A stretch of DNA of 64,000 nucleotides from Coleophoma eucalyptorum (taxonomy: Eukaryota > Ascomycota > Leotiomycetes > Helotiales > Dermateaceae). The notes beneath the pieces were generated by a model. That model did no database searches and had not been told where the DNA came from. It saw only the letters and a program-made list of their open reading frames with translations. A program made the position numbers and the translations under genes. Shown in pieces: positions 46,871 to 59,559 of the stretch; positions within the stretch are counted from its first letter, which is position 1; each line of letters opens with the position of its first letter. The stretch spans positions 434,001 through 498,000 of the forward strand of contig JALRME010000007.1 of assembly GCA_026120035.1 (NCBI GenBank). The letters run 5' to 3'.

Positions 46871-48317
46871 GAACCCGACTATTTCCGTAAGAATCGAGGA
46901 AGCAAACCGTCAATCTCACGATGGACGGACAATAATATATAACTAAATAAGCATTTTAATAAAGGCACATAGCTATATAGCCTCGTATTCGCGGGCTGAA
47001 TTCCTGGCTACGTCAAGCTAGAGGTCAAATTGAGTGGATATCGCTGTGTTAGACTGAAATCAATTATGTTGACGTTTTCGGAATTGACAAGGTGAATTAA
47101 TGTCTTTCACCTAGTATAGAGCTGCCTTCAAACGACCGCTAATTTTTCAGCAAGGGGCTATTCTCAACTAACTACCTAAACAATCATTCTCCCATGGAAA
47201 AGTTAGAGTATCTTTGAAGTCCTGAACCTATACATATCTATTGTTCTCTCAGAATATATCACCACTCGTAGGAATGTATATATATTCACCATGGTTGTAA
47301 ATAAACGTATTGGCAATCAGATCATGACTATAACTTTCTCACTTTACCTTTCGTTTGACGCAAGCCCTTGGAGAGAGAAACAAGAAACCTCAATCTAATG
47401 CCTGGCTATTAGAAGATGTCCAGTACCAGCATCTACAGCCTTCGACACTCAGTTCGAATCAAATTTCACCATCTTCAAAATCCAATTACCACCTAAGAAA
47501 ATTCCTAAATATCGTTTATAATCCCAATTCCAGTTCCATCATCCTTCATCCATCCTCCGCCTCTCTCGTGCCTCAAACCACCAAATCTCTCACACGACAA
47601 AAAGCCACGACACCATCCCAAGCTAATCAGAACATTGCCATTGTGTCAGCCCTACTCCAGACACATCAACCTTTTCCCCCGCGCCGCACACGTATCCGCA
47701 AACATCCATCCGCCCAAGCCAATGATGCCAAGAAGGCGCGTACCTTGAAACTCAATTCCCCTGGGTTCCCATAACTCGGGTTCCTTTGCCCATGCCCATG
47801 CCCATCTGAGGAAAGTCTAGAACTCTCTTCTTTTTTTCCCGTCAACTATTTTCCCTTTCTTTCCTATCGTGCCATGTTTCTTGGAAGGTGGATTAGAGTT
47901 ATGATTTTGTCGTGTAGGCTTGTCCCGTTATATGGCCTACTCTGTCTTGTTATTGTACTTATTCCTGGACGGTGCGGGAAAGCATATCGTTTTCACAACT
48001 TCCCTTACTTCGCTTTGGGATAAGACGAGTTCGATCCATTTGGTATCTAGTTTATAGTGTACTTCTCATTGGACCATGCATAGCGTAGGTTACCACCGCG
48101 TCACATTCAGATATCAACAAGGAATTTGAAATCTTGTTATTATACTAATTCAATTCGACATGGAACAAAGAAGTAGATTCAAAGCTGGGTATAGACATTA
48201 ACACCTCACGGTTTCCCTACAGCGCCTATAGTGATCCTGTAAAACCAACCCGGAATTCGAATTTTGCCCACTGACTACCATTTCCCCACGTTTCCTCTGA
48301 TCCGGAAATAGAAGCGA
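46871..48317. other. Intergenic between convergent genes
   Basis: About 1.4 kb. AT-rich at 46920-47350. One plus-strand frame of 140 codons (47355-47774) is rich in S, P, Q and T, lacks domains and is not called. Confidence 0.45.
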
Positions 48318-50414
48318 TCATGTATATTCCTTTTGCCATTTGATAAGCTGTTTCGTCAAGACATCCATCATTTCCATGCAAGACAGGTCTTTGAACTCCT
48401 TTTCTGGCGGTGCTGAGTTGCCTTGGACACCTTTCCGTTCCGTTCCTTTGTCCCCATTAGTGTTTATCATTGGTAGTCCTTCAGCGAGTCCCCGGATCAG
48501 GCTCTCTCTTGCATCACCACTTATGGATGACGGTGCTTCTTCTGCCATTTCAAGCTGAGTTCGCTGTATGAAATCTAATATGGCGCCAACCCGTCTCCTC
48601 ATGTCTGTCATTGAGACCTTACTGCCACCAGTTCCTCTGGCTCGACTCGGCTTCCCATCGCCACTCGCATTTCTATGACTGGGTGCATGCCCAGTTTCCT
48701 CACGAACGACATCCCGAGATTGGGATCTATTTGGTGAGGGGTGATTGTTTTCTTGGTCTTTGTCTTTCGTGTATTGGTTCTTGCCCAACTTCCCTTTTCG
48801 AGAATTCGGAGGCCGTCCTCCTTTTTTGTGTGTTATTGCAGGCGGAGGCTGGGCTGGTGGGCTTTCGGGTGGTGCGACTTGTAATGAGGGAGGATCTAGA
48901 GGCTGGGCTGCAACTTCGGTACTTTTCGTCACTGTTACTCGAGACTGCGCAAGGGGAATCTCTTCGGAGTGATCAGAATCTGCCACTACAGTTAGTATAG
49001 TGTTGACGGACAAATGATCACGACTCACCATCCACCCGCCGCCGCTCGGCTCGACCTTTACGTTTATTTGCTGCCTCTAAACGTATTCTCTCCTTCTCTT
49101 CCCTCATTTCCTTTTCTCTGTGGTTTCGCGCTGCAGCACCCCGTATCTTTTTCGCTCCTCCATTGCGTGTGGTTGTGCCATCTTCTGATTCTGCCTGTGA
49201 CGCGAAATGATGTTGGTCGCCAGAAGGCGATGGTGACTGAGATGTCGTTCTTTGCCTTTTGGGAGCTTCTGGCTTCCTAGGAAATTGTCAATTATTTTCT
49301 TGCTGTCGCTGTTAAAAAACCTACTCTTCACTGTCACTGCGTCCTCTCTTCCCACGTCTGACCGTACCACCATCATTACTTTCCCCGCTATTCTCTCCTT
49401 TGCTAGCTTCGATGGCCCTCCTCAAGGCTTCACCTTCGTCGTACGCAGCATCCCGGCTATTCATAGTTGAGCGCCTCTTCGCGCTCTGCATACTGGACGA
49501 AGGTCTACCATTCTTGCTACCTGCGCGTGGAGATCTCGTGCCATCCTTAGAGAATGAAGCCGCTCTGGACGTATGTCGCGAATGGTACTGGTGGAGAGGG
49601 AGGTAATGCGAGTATCGTTGCCTACGTTGCATTGTGTTAGTTATCTCCCAAATCTGGTCAGGAATTGAAGAAGAGTGTCGTAAATCAGGATGATCTTGGA
49701 GAAGCCAGCCTTGTGAGACCAGGCCTGCGCCACGTCCTCGCGTGGGGGTACGATTGACCCATTGGATGTGCAATCAAGGATAGACATGAGAAATGTGCGA
49801 ACATACCCATTCGGCGCTGTGAAGATCTTATGTAGGTCCTTCCGGCACTCCTCGCAAAAGTATTCGTCGGGACTTTGCTCTTCGTTCATAATGCCGACAC
49901 AACCACCATGTTGCCAGACTTTGCACATGTCGCACTGCAAGAAGAAGCCTGCTAAATCTTCTGGCGCATCAGCACCGGCGATAATTGGGTCTATTTCGAT
50001 CCCATCCTTTATGCCGTGCTTGCTGTCCTCGTCCATTGGTGGTGGCCCAGGATATTCGTCGAAGCCGCAGATACAGCGTACTGCCTCGTCGTCTTCTACC
50101 AACTCGTCCCCGCCATTGATCATCTCGACCTCAATCGTCTGCACCTTGGACACTTTTATTGTATCTTCAACCTGACCCCGTTTTCGACGGCGGGTAGAGA
50201 GGGCGTCGTCGATGGTAGCTGCGACAGAATCTTCTCGTGGCTCAGAGGATAGGGACGCTGTAGGTGTTGATTTTCGTGGTGACTCGGTCTTGTTATTACG
50301 TCGTGTCGTTCGATCAGCACGGCCGGACGAGTTTGAGGAGGTAGAAGAGTCGTGTGAATTTGTTGGCTGTTGGCTGGCGCGAGCAGCCCGAGATGATCGT
50401 CGTGAACTTTCCAT
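48318..50414 (-). CDS. cti6: PHD-finger protein CTI6 (Rpd3L complex)
   Basis: Four exons: 50414-49807, 49621-49325, 49276-49029 and 48985-48318, giving 606 residues. I place the start at 50414 (MESSRRSSRAAR); the longer frame has an earlier Met of no family likeness. The PHD zinc ligands are C114, C116, C151, C154, H159, C162, C177 and C180, in C4HC3 order. About 34 residues separate the first pair from the second, much more than in ordinary PHD fingers. The segment LHKIFTAPNGQRYSHYLPL after the finger, a basic KRRST region, an AAARNHREKEMREEKER helix and a C-terminal MEMMDVLTKQLIKW helix match Cti6. In yeast Cti6 links the Rpd3L histone deacetylase to Cyc8-Tup1 and reads H3K4 methylation. 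Confidence 0.9.
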
Positions 50415-51314
50415 AATGTGAACGAGTGTGGGAAAGTGCACAGCGTGCTATATAGAGGAAGGAAAGAGCGTGCAATTCAAGCTCAGAGGCGGTTGTTCGT
50501 GTGCAATTGGGTCAATGGGGAGATTCCGAGTTGATCGAGGACTTCGGACTTCCTCTTGTTTGGAAGGTCAATGAAGGCTAATAAATGCTTGAAACAAGTT
50601 TAGCAGAAGGTGTCTAAGTCTACAGCGCTCCTAAATAATGCGCAACCCCTTGAATTATCGTAGAAATGTGAGAAATCGTCATGTTGAGCGATGTGGATGA
50701 GAGGAGAAATCAGGAAGGAGCCACCACAAAACAGTCGAAGCTACTACCTTAGACGGCGATTCCGCAGAGGGGTTTGTTCCGGCTTGCTGCACGTGACTTC
50801 ATACCTCAGGCCGTCAATTTCAGATGCACACTACACCAGTGGACTACAATGGCGACAACACAACCACTCATCCGTTTTCCATGTCCAATATTTCATTTAC
50901 CTGATGACACCACATTTTGGGTCATAACTGCTACCAAGCTCCTGTTTTAGAACGATCGTGTTGTCCGTTTTGTTGGATATTCTGTTGTAGAGTACCTGCT
51001 CCAGTGCTGAGCGATCAGAGGTATGAATCCTCCACACCTTACACCCCCAAGGATGGTTTCCGAAACGACATGAACGGCATTGTAGCGAGCATATCATATC
51101 AGTAAAGGACAGTGTCTGGGCGATATGCAGAAGTAATGGCTTTGGAGGGACACTGGCTGATATGTTGGACTTTAGCATAGGAGAGCAGAGGTTCTGAAGA
51201 CAGCCTTGGACTGCGCAAGATTTTGGGACGGGTTAGCCTATTGGTATCCTTGAGTACCATTAGGGAGTGGCTAGCAATTTGTTGGCAGATTTCGGGGTGA
51301 TGTCTGCCACAGTA
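50415..51314. other. Divergent intergenic region
   Basis: Promoter space between CTI6 and the gene that starts near 51315. A 33-codon plus-strand frame at about 50849 is too short to call. A donor-like GAGGTATGAATCC near 51020 may belong to a leader intron. Confidence 0.45.
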
Positions 51315-53175
51315 ATGGGTATGCGGACTGCCACTCGTGTTGCACCATTCGTCCCCCACCGCCATGCATGTCCACGAGAAAAGAAAACGGATGTGCTGGC
51401 ATATATGATATCGATCGATTTCGAAGTTTTTGGATGCTATAAATTCAGAAAAGTGCTGACGCTGTGTTCAAAATTGTTTAGGCTACTCTCCCGGTTCACC
51501 TCGAGACATGTCCCCAGAAGTCCTCTCAGACAGACCCATACGGCCATTACCCAAACGTCGTCTGCGCGAACGCTTGTCTCCCGATGTCGCTGAATCTATC
51601 AAATACCCTCCTGCTCCAAAAACGACCACGCCTCTATTCTACTACCCTTACAATCCGCGCGAAGACAATGGTTTGAATGGCCATGTTGAACCACCACACC
51701 CGAGCGAACGTGAAAGGGCAGATGAGATTGAAAGAAATTACATTTCCAGAAGAAATGGCGAAGATCTGGACAGCGACGAAGATGAGATAGCATATCGAAG
51801 CCATATTTATCCAAGGCATTCAGCGGACAACACTGGACGCTCTTACCGTTATGTCCAAAAGCCAGATTCAAAAGGTGTAAATCCACTACCTCCAGCTTCC
51901 TCGACTTCCTCCGCAGATGGATATGACTCGTTCGAAAATACAAATAACAAGAAAAAAAGGAAGATACCAACTCCTGGAGACAGTTTGAATGGCGCACATT
52001 TATCTGGAGATTTGGCTGCAATGGGTATTGTGGGAGTAGAGGACACCTTGACTGAAGATGGTAGTGCTATTGTGGGTTCATATCAAAGTCCAGGAAGCAT
52101 AGCTCAAGGGATATCTGGTCCTGGCCGGGGGAGATATGGTCGCGTGCGCAATGGTAGAAGCCCATTGAGAACCTTGTCGGACGCATCCAATAACTGGACA
52201 AACGGGCGATCCACCAAACAAAGACAACCGCAGTGGCCAGCATCTTGTAAGCAAATTTATCCGAGTTACAGGCTGCATGATACTAACAGTCTCATGCTTG
52301 AAGCTTCCGAGAGTAGTGGCATCATTTCTACAGCCATTGCAAACGCAGAGAAAACACCTATCACACCTGCCCAAGGCCAAGAAAACTTCAGCCTCCTACA
52401 ACAACAAGCATCGAGGAAATCTACCCCCGCCTCAGCGCAGTTCACCTTCACTTGTGATTCGCAGGTTCCAGGGACTATACCTTGGCCAGGCCAGAATAAT
52501 TCAATTTCGAAAGTTAGCACTCACGGGACACAAACTAGCCCCAATATGAACAGCATGACATCCGCTCAAGTCGTCGCGCAAGCGAAGCAGGGCCTTGCTG
52601 CATCGCAAAATTCCAAGCAGTCAGGCAGTCAGACTGCTCAGAATGCACCGTCTAAGAAGCCACGCCGGCGAACAGGTAAAGAATATTTGATTGCCGCACG
52701 TCATCGACGTCAGCAACAAGAGTACCAAAATTACCACCATCCTCCAGCGCTGGAGGACATATGGATTTGCGAGTTCTGTGAATATGAAAGAATATTTGGC
52801 ACGCCACCCGTGGCATTGATTAGGCAATATGAGAGGAAGGATAGGAGGATCAAGAAGGCCGAAGCTGAGAGAAGGAGATTGTTGGAAAAGGCGAAGATGA
52901 AAGGGCGAAAAGGAAAGAAGGGAAATAAGGTAGCTGCCACCGCTAAAAATGTTCCCGGCCATGATCGTCAGTCACAAGTACCTGCCACATCCTCAAACGA
53001 CCACAGCCAAAGCCAAAGTCAAGGTACCCAGAGCGAAGAGTATTACGAAGACGAATACGACGAAGAATATCCGCAAGACGATCTTCCACCTCCGTCGCCT
53101 TCGAGAATTCCGCCAGCAGGTCAATCGAGGAATCATACCATTTCAGCTCACAATGGAATATCTCCTGTTACCTAG
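51315..53175 (+). CDS. Conserved fungal protein with CxxC motif, start exon of 4 nt
   Basis: Proposed exons are 51315-51318 (ATG G), 51482-52246 and 52304-53175, giving 546 residues. The acceptor at 51481 (TTGTTTAG, with a GCTGAC branch point) joins in frame to YSPGSPRD just before the internal Met at 51508. The ATGG|GTATGC at 51315 supplies start and phase exactly, giving MGYSPGSPRDMSPE. The second intron (52247-52303, GTAAGC, ACTAAC branch point, GAAG acceptor) is 57 nt and in frame, so retention would add 19 residues without a stop. The N-terminus RPLPKRRLRERLSPD is basic; the middle is disordered. A distinct block near residue 410, IWICEFCEYERIFGTPPVAL, is followed by a Lys/Arg-rich helix (KDRRIKKAEAERRRLLEK) and an acidic tail. 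Function unknown; the CxxC pair may bind zinc. Nuclear location is likely (inference). The minimal alternative is a start at 51508. Confidence 0.7.
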
Positions 53176-53831
53176 CAAACTAGGGCTGAATATGGGCCTC
53201 GTTAGGCTAGAGTCTGGCATATGGAAAAGCCAGGGACCTTTGAGCGTTTTACGACCGTTTACTTTTACACCCCTGTCGTCATCAACTACCTCACAGACTG
53301 TCCCCTGCACACGTGCGAATCAGCATAACTGTCCGTCAACTACAGCACAGCATAGCGTCATCCCCCTTGTTTAGACACCCCTTTCTTTCAGCATTGCGTG
53401 GCACATCTATAAACCGGCATCGCATCAGTGAACTTCATTCCACGACTCTACCAACTTCATGGCTCAGTTTTCACCACTCCTCTCACAAGAACCCCTTCAG
53501 TTGATGGCGACCACAAACAGGAACCACTCATTGGCATTGGGTCTATGGCATCCGTTGTTTTAAGGGCTATGTCGCCCAAGGAACATATTCCTGACGGTAA
53601 CTAGCTCTTGATAGCTAATACATTCAATTCTCAAGATGTTCGGATGTGTAATGATCAGTGAAGAAATGATTCTCAGCTAAAGGCAGCCATTAAGCGAGCA
53701 ACACCCAGATCTCGAGCCAGACCAAAACACAACCTATGACATAGACGAGAATTAGCTCCATATCGCAAAATAATATACTAATCGGATAATGTAACACATC
53801 CTCTGTTTCCCACACTAGCATATATTGCAAC
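53176..53831. other. Intergenic between convergent genes
   Basis: About 650 bp of 3' flanks. No coding structure beyond short frames. Confidence 0.5.
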
Positions 53832-56005
53832 CTAGACTTTCTCTGCCTGATAATTGATAGCAATAGAGGCCTGGCCCTTCTTCAAGCCCTTAAAATCCAG
53901 ACTCCATTCCAGACTCCCACTCGAGACCCTCATCTCGACATGAAATTCCACAATCCTATACCTAACTCCATTTTTGTTCGTCTTTTCCGGCAGCGTCTCG
54001 AAGATCTTCGTGTCGAATCGTGCCACCATGTAGCAGAGCAGTAACACGTCCGGTTCCAGCCTCGACTCTGGTGTGCTCGAGGCTGAGAAGTAGATGGATG
54101 TTGATAGGTCGTTGAGTTCGGAGGGGTCGTTGATCGTGGCGTAAAAAGAATGCCGGATTGGTTTTGTCTTGGCAATGTTTTCGCCCTGTTGTTTGGTAAG
54201 CCCTGGTCCTTTGTTCATAGTATATCAAACCAATAGTCATAAGTTTGTTCGGCACGGCGAGGAGTGAAGAAAGCTTACCTTGCTAACATACCAGTCCATC
54301 TGGTTAGTAGCTTTCCAGCTACACTCGTTCGCATCCCAATCCCTGTCCTCTTCAAGATGCTTCGTCTCATCCCAGGACCGGCGGCACATCAACCCGTAGT
54401 TGTACTTGGCGATGTGATTCGTGACCGTCTCGTCGCTAATCGCTTTCTGCACGGCGCCTCGGCAGATGGAAGTCCATGCATCTCGTGGCTGCTGAATTTT
54501 TATCTTGGGGAACTTGAGTTGAAGCTCTTCCCTCAGGTATCGATTTGCTCCGAAGCCTCCAACGAGGAAGATAGCCTGCGGAAGTTTTGTGAGTACGTCT
54601 TTAAGGTTTGAGGAATGGACCGATGGACCGACCTTGGGGCTGTTGGAAGTTGTCTTTTGGACGGCTTCAATTTGCTTCTGTACCAGTTCGACAACGCGTG
54701 GACAGACTTCCCCGAAAATCCGGTTGAGCTGTGCACTAGCTATCTGTCAACAGGGAGTCCGTGGAATTCTTTGGGGTCTTACGTCTTCAATCTGATCATT
54801 CCAGGTTCCGTACCTGGCCTGATTGAATTTCGAGTGCTAGCTACACTTCCTGATCTCAAGACCCCTTCAACTGTTGACCCTGTGAGTTGAGGTGTCAAAG
54901 GACCGACAGACGAATCAGAGCTACTGGTATCGCTATATGGTGGTGGAGGAGGGTTTGGAAAATAGCCTGGAATATCAACAATCCAGTCTTTGTAAGCTCT
55001 CTCGTTATGTTTAAAGTTTCTCTTGATTCCGTGCTCCCAGTCACCCATCATCTTCTTCTTGCTCCGAATACTAAGGTTGTTGTATGCCTCGACGCCAATG
55101 ATGCTCTTGACCTCTCGCTCAAATGCATTGTCTAAGAAAACTGCTCCATAGATGTCTCCAGTGGCTACAGCGCACATTTCTAGGCGGAGAGGTTTCAGTC
55201 CCTTGACTGTGTAGCTGATGAGGTCCTATTTCAGGAGTTAACTGAACAACCTCTATCTCGCTTTTCAATACAGAGAAATGGACACTTACCACTGTTCCAC
55301 CACCAGCATCACAAAGAACAAATGAATCGCCTATATCCAAGTCCATACTCTCACTCAGAACATACCTAGCTGCAGCCTCTGGTTCAGATACCAAAGTCAA
55401 CTCTATGTCCGACCTGGACACAAGCCCAGCTTTCTCAGCCGCCAGCCTTGTTAATTCCTGAGCAGCATGATTCCAAACAGCAGGGACAGTAAGCACTAAT
55501 TTGATTGGCAAGCATTCGAAGAGAACATCTCCTAGCTTTCCCTTCAGCGCTTCTGAAGCATGTCCCCAGAGTTGGTTCAAATAATCAGCAACAACGTCTA
55601 CAGGTTCTTTTTCTAGAAATTCCATATCGGCTGTCACATTGCCCAGAATATCTCGTCGTTGTTCCGCGGTCTCTTTTGATAAGAGGAGTTTGAACCAAGA
55701 GAGCTGCTTGTCGAGGGGATCATGGTCGAACCCCCAGCTTACCACATTTCCATATTTGCTGTATGAGATCTTGCTGGGTACTTTGGCTGAGTCGGAATTG
55801 TGGTCAATCTCGGATTCCCAATCTGAAATAACTTCAATATCTTTGGGCTTGTTGGAGAGGGCATAGGCTACGCCTGAGAATCTACAATTCACGTAAGTCT
55901 CATGTTTCTTTCGTAGATAAATAAACTAGTTACTTACGTTGTACCAAAGTCGATTCCTATTGCTAGGAAATGTTGGGCATCATCTTCTTCAGAATAAGAT
56001 GGCAT
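53832..56005 (-). CDS. HSPA12-like HSP70-fold ATPase
   Basis: Five exons: 56005-55938, 55881-55290, 55225-54783, 54735-54279 and 54185-53832; phases agree and give 637 residues. ATP-binding motifs of the actin/HSP70 fold are clear: the phosphate 1 loop IGIDFGTTFSGVAYAL at about residues 16-31, SEPEAAARY, the phosphate 2 loop LCDAGGGTVDL at about 212-222, and the adenosine loop IFLVGGFGANRYLREE. There is no standard peptide-binding domain. The C-terminus is a divergent 150-residue block with WYVSKGENI and a final beta-rich part. Such HSP70-like proteins are greatly expanded in filamentous fungi and resemble animal HSPA12; functions are mostly unknown. A Pro-rich insert (NPPPPPYSDTSS) sits in the second half of the nucleotide-binding domain. 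Confidence 0.9.
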
Positions 56006-56964
56006 TTTGGTACTTTGATAGAGACTGTTTCAAAATATGATGGATGAAAAGTATAGAAGGCTGGGATGTATTGGATCATGCTGTGGTGCGCAAGAATTAT
56101 TATATCACCACCTTTGCAGAATAGGCATGCCAGTCCCACAATATTACCTGAATGAGACACCACGCTCTTTGACAAAGCAATGTAGTATTCGGCTCAATGT
56201 CCAACATGTCGATCGCTGTACGAGCTTTGTGGCGGTGATGCGGGCTCGCACAACAGGCGTCCACTCTGGTATCTCGAAACAGCCTGATGGAAGCACTTGA
56301 CCGGCTTGCAGGATCTCTATTACGCCTGCCTCGAATTGTTTCCTTCAATGATACGGCTTTGGTCGGTTCAACTAGCATACCCTGCCTCATTCAGCGAACA
56401 AGTCTCCAACCACGGTGTGAGATACACCTAACTCGGCGATAAGTTATCATTATTTAATGAAGCTCAATGATAGGTACAGCCTTTCCGATACATTTTAGGC
56501 TGACAGGACAAAAGCAGATGGTCGCTTAAGCAATCGTTGTGTGTACAAGGCTCCGTTGCTGATCAGCCGGGCGTACCAGAGCCTAAATGCACTGCCTCGT
56601 CATCCAACACTAACCATTACCAACCGAAACAGAAGTGGGAATGCGCCCTCCGCCCTGATGCCAATGTACTAATACCGGGCGTCCTAGCGCAGGTAAGGCT
56701 CACCGAAATACTAGGTCTTAGGTGCCAAGCTATCTTGTTTTTAAAATCGAGGAATAATATTTTGGACGAGAAGTACAGAGAAAATCAAAGCTGCTAGATG
56801 AGAAGTGCAAAAGGCTTTCTAGGTCGATCTAATATATCCAAGACGAGAAAAAACAAGACCGACGTTGGGCGTGGGTTCTCGGATATTGCAATTCAACTTG
56901 CCATCTGATACTAATAAGCATAGGCATCTCAATTCTCAGATACCAGAGCTTCAACACCGATACC
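56006..56964. other. Divergent intergenic region
   Basis: About 960 bp between the HSP70-like gene and the coiled-coil gene. Short frames on both strands, none supported. Confidence 0.5.
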
Positions 56965-58756
56965 ATGGATGAAATGGAACTCTGTGAGAATCCATCACCT
57001 CCCATGCCAGTCGGTCCGCAGCAGAAACAGCTTGTGAGGAAAGATAAAAGTTCGAACATAAAAGAGTCTATGGAACAACAAGTTTCCGATGTAGAAAACA
57101 AGATAGGTAGGATACAACCCACTTGAAAATGTAATTCGTAGCTAATTTTCATTGTAGAATCAATGCTTAGCATCACGGAAGAGCAACAGAAATATGAGGA
57201 CGATAGTCCAAACAGTCAAAATGCAGTTGAGGCCCAAGAGGAGCAATGGACAGAAATTGTACGAGAAGATGCGGCACCACCAACCAAGCAAGAACCAAGG
57301 ATATCGGATTTTGAAGTGTATGCTCTAAAACTGCCTGTCGAGGCCCTGTACGAAATGGATACTCGTGCTCTCGCGCACACCATTATATGGCTACGAGGAC
57401 TTCACGATTCAGAGCGACAAGCCATGGACCAGAGTGTTGAAGAGCTCTCTGCACCGCATAAAAGTTTCAGAGATATGAAAGACACGCTCCAAAAGCATGT
57501 CATACACATCCAGAATCTTAATGGCTCACTTCTAGCCAAGGATTCGGAATGGCTGGTGCGAGAAATGGAACTGAACCAGGAGCTTAGTCTAGTACGAGAC
57601 GAATGGCTCCACGAGTGCGCTCTGCGTAAGAAGTTTGAAGAGCATGTCCTTTTCGAGCGGCAGAAGCGCGAAGAGAAGCATCTTGCTGTCCATAATCAGA
57701 TATTAATGATGTATAACGATGCCCAAAAAAAGCTCATGCAAGTAGAGAAAGAGTCCCGACAAATCAGGAACGCGCTACTCAATACTCAAAAAGCCGATTC
57801 CAACAGATTAGATGACTCTTACTTCCGCGAAGGTATTCAGGATTTGAGATGGTCGATCCGGAACTGGTCCCGCTCGCAAGATCTCCCATTAAGCTCTGAG
57901 GGCAGTGTCGCTCTTGAGGCACTTCGAAGGCTAAGAGACTTCAGCCAAGGAGCACCAAAATCTCCTGCGAAGCCCGTGTATCACTTCTTATCCGCCATCA
58001 CGGCAAAATATACTGAGTATACAGCTTCAGCTGAGATGTTCCCCTGGTTACTGCAAGCCTATGTATGGTATGTTCTGGTAAATTGCGTGGTTGATAAAGA
58101 TCTTTGGGCGGGATCAATGCATGCGCTGGAAGACGGGGAGGTAGATATGCCGTCGGTTCTTGTAGCAAGAGCTTACGGAAGGTTGAAAGGAAATTTCAAA
58201 CCTGGTAAACCTCCCAACTGCCTGCCTTGTGCCCTATGATTGGTATCCATGCTAATGTTCTGCAGCAAAAGACTCTCCAGCGGAAAAACACGAGGAATTT
58301 CATGAATGGCGAAGTATCACTTCTCGAATGCTGTGCAAGAATACTACTACAGAAGTCCTCGCTCGGGTAGTAGATCAGGTCCGTAGTCAAATCATCTCGC
58401 CATTCCTCGATCAATTCCCAGAGGGCACGCTCGACTTCGACACCCTCGAACTTGACTCCATCATTGAAAAGGCACTAGAGCTATCTGCAGCTATGGCCCG
58501 CCAACGATGTTACTTCCGCTTTAACTTCGTGGAACAGAAGAAAGAATTCGAAGCGAGGTTTGCACCGGAGAGGATGTGCGCTGTTGATGAATTGAATGAA
58601 ATTGATGAGAGGCGTGAACGTCGGTATGCCGTCCTAACGGTCAGCCCTGGGCTTTGTAAGGTTGGGACGAGTGAGGGTGCGAGGTTTGATGTTACATCTC
58701 TGGTCGAAAAACCCGAAGTACTAACGAGGGTACATCCACTGTCGAAGTATTTCTAA
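56965..58756 (+). CDS. Coiled-coil protein of unknown function
   Basis: Exons 56965-57106, 57158-58204 and 58266-58756, with introns of 51 and 61 nt, both in phase 1; 559 residues. The N-terminus is acidic and disordered. A short conserved-looking block, VEALYEMDTRALAHTIIWLR, precedes a long helical stretch (about residues 160-290, rich in E, K, Q and R) that should form coiled coils. A second globular part contains WLLQAYVWYVLVNCVV, LWAGSMHALED and FEARFAPERM, ending in a beta-like tail (YAVLTVSPGLCKVG). No catalytic motif or membrane helix is seen. I do not recognise the family. The pattern of a disordered head, coiled coil and helical domain resembles large single-orphan families in Leotiomycetes (inference). 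Confidence 0.75.
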
Positions 58757-59559
58757 AAGTCGTATTTTGCTGTCTTCTTCAATTATGATTCTTGGACACA
58801 TTTTTGGATGCAAATGCAGGTTCGCGATGGTAGGGGGAGGGGCGCGCAGACCAATGCAATGTAAAATTTGAGTTTTGCTGAATTCCATTTATTATGCTCT
58901 TATTTCAAGGCCCAATTCAATGATATCCTGAAGGCTGTACACAGACAGGTATCTCCGGAGAAATAATAGGGGTCTGTGCGTCTGATGGACTTCTTGTTGT
59001 GCTTCTTTGGCCATGCATGCTGGTGTTTTGTATTATCCTGAGGAAGTTGCGAATTTTGCAAGACAAATCCCGCTGGAAGTGAACCATACGCAATACTGGA
59101 TTAGGTTGCCCGCACCCATTGAGGTTTGATGGCAACAAGTATGTAAGGCTGCGCGCCGGTAGCAAGAGGAGGAAGGCAAAGAGAGAAGCGAGAAGCGGGA
59201 GAGATAAGCATACCTGTAATTCCCATGTAACACACCGAAGTCTTGCAAGGGATAATGGCCCCCAAATATCAAGGGCTGATCTGAGTGCAGTCTTAATGGT
59301 CTTGGAAGTACCGGTACTCCGTTCCATCTGTGGCTGTAATTGGTTGTCTCGGTAAACATGGTCAGTTTGTGTAGCTCTCCGGCCGCAGGTACAGGTGTTG
59401 TTAATAAAGGTCGCTGGGCTCAAGTGGGGGAAGTAATCTATACGTAAGACCCAGGATATTGAAGCTAGAATGATTTCTTGGAGTAACTTCTCCTTTCTCC
59501 GCATAGGATCCTGTACATGACTTCGGCTTTTGCTTGACGGTCAAGCATTACATGTCAAG
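58757..59559. other. Intergenic, tannase promoter
   Basis: About 800 bp. Two overlapping minus-strand frames (195 and 108 codons, 58917-59504) are open here but show no family features and compete with each other. Read as the tannase upstream region. Confidence 0.4.

Noticed and set aside
47355..47774. 140-codon open frame on the plus strand
   Set aside because: Low-complexity S/P/Q/T composition and no family feature; sits between two convergent genes.
50849..50950. 33-codon plus-strand frame as a possible first exon of the gene at 51315
   Set aside because: It ends at a stop without a donor in the right phase; the ATG G exon fits better.
58917..59504. 195-codon minus-strand open frame, overlapping a 108-codon one
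   Set aside because: Two frames compete over the same bases and neither shows a motif, signal or conserved block that I recognise.
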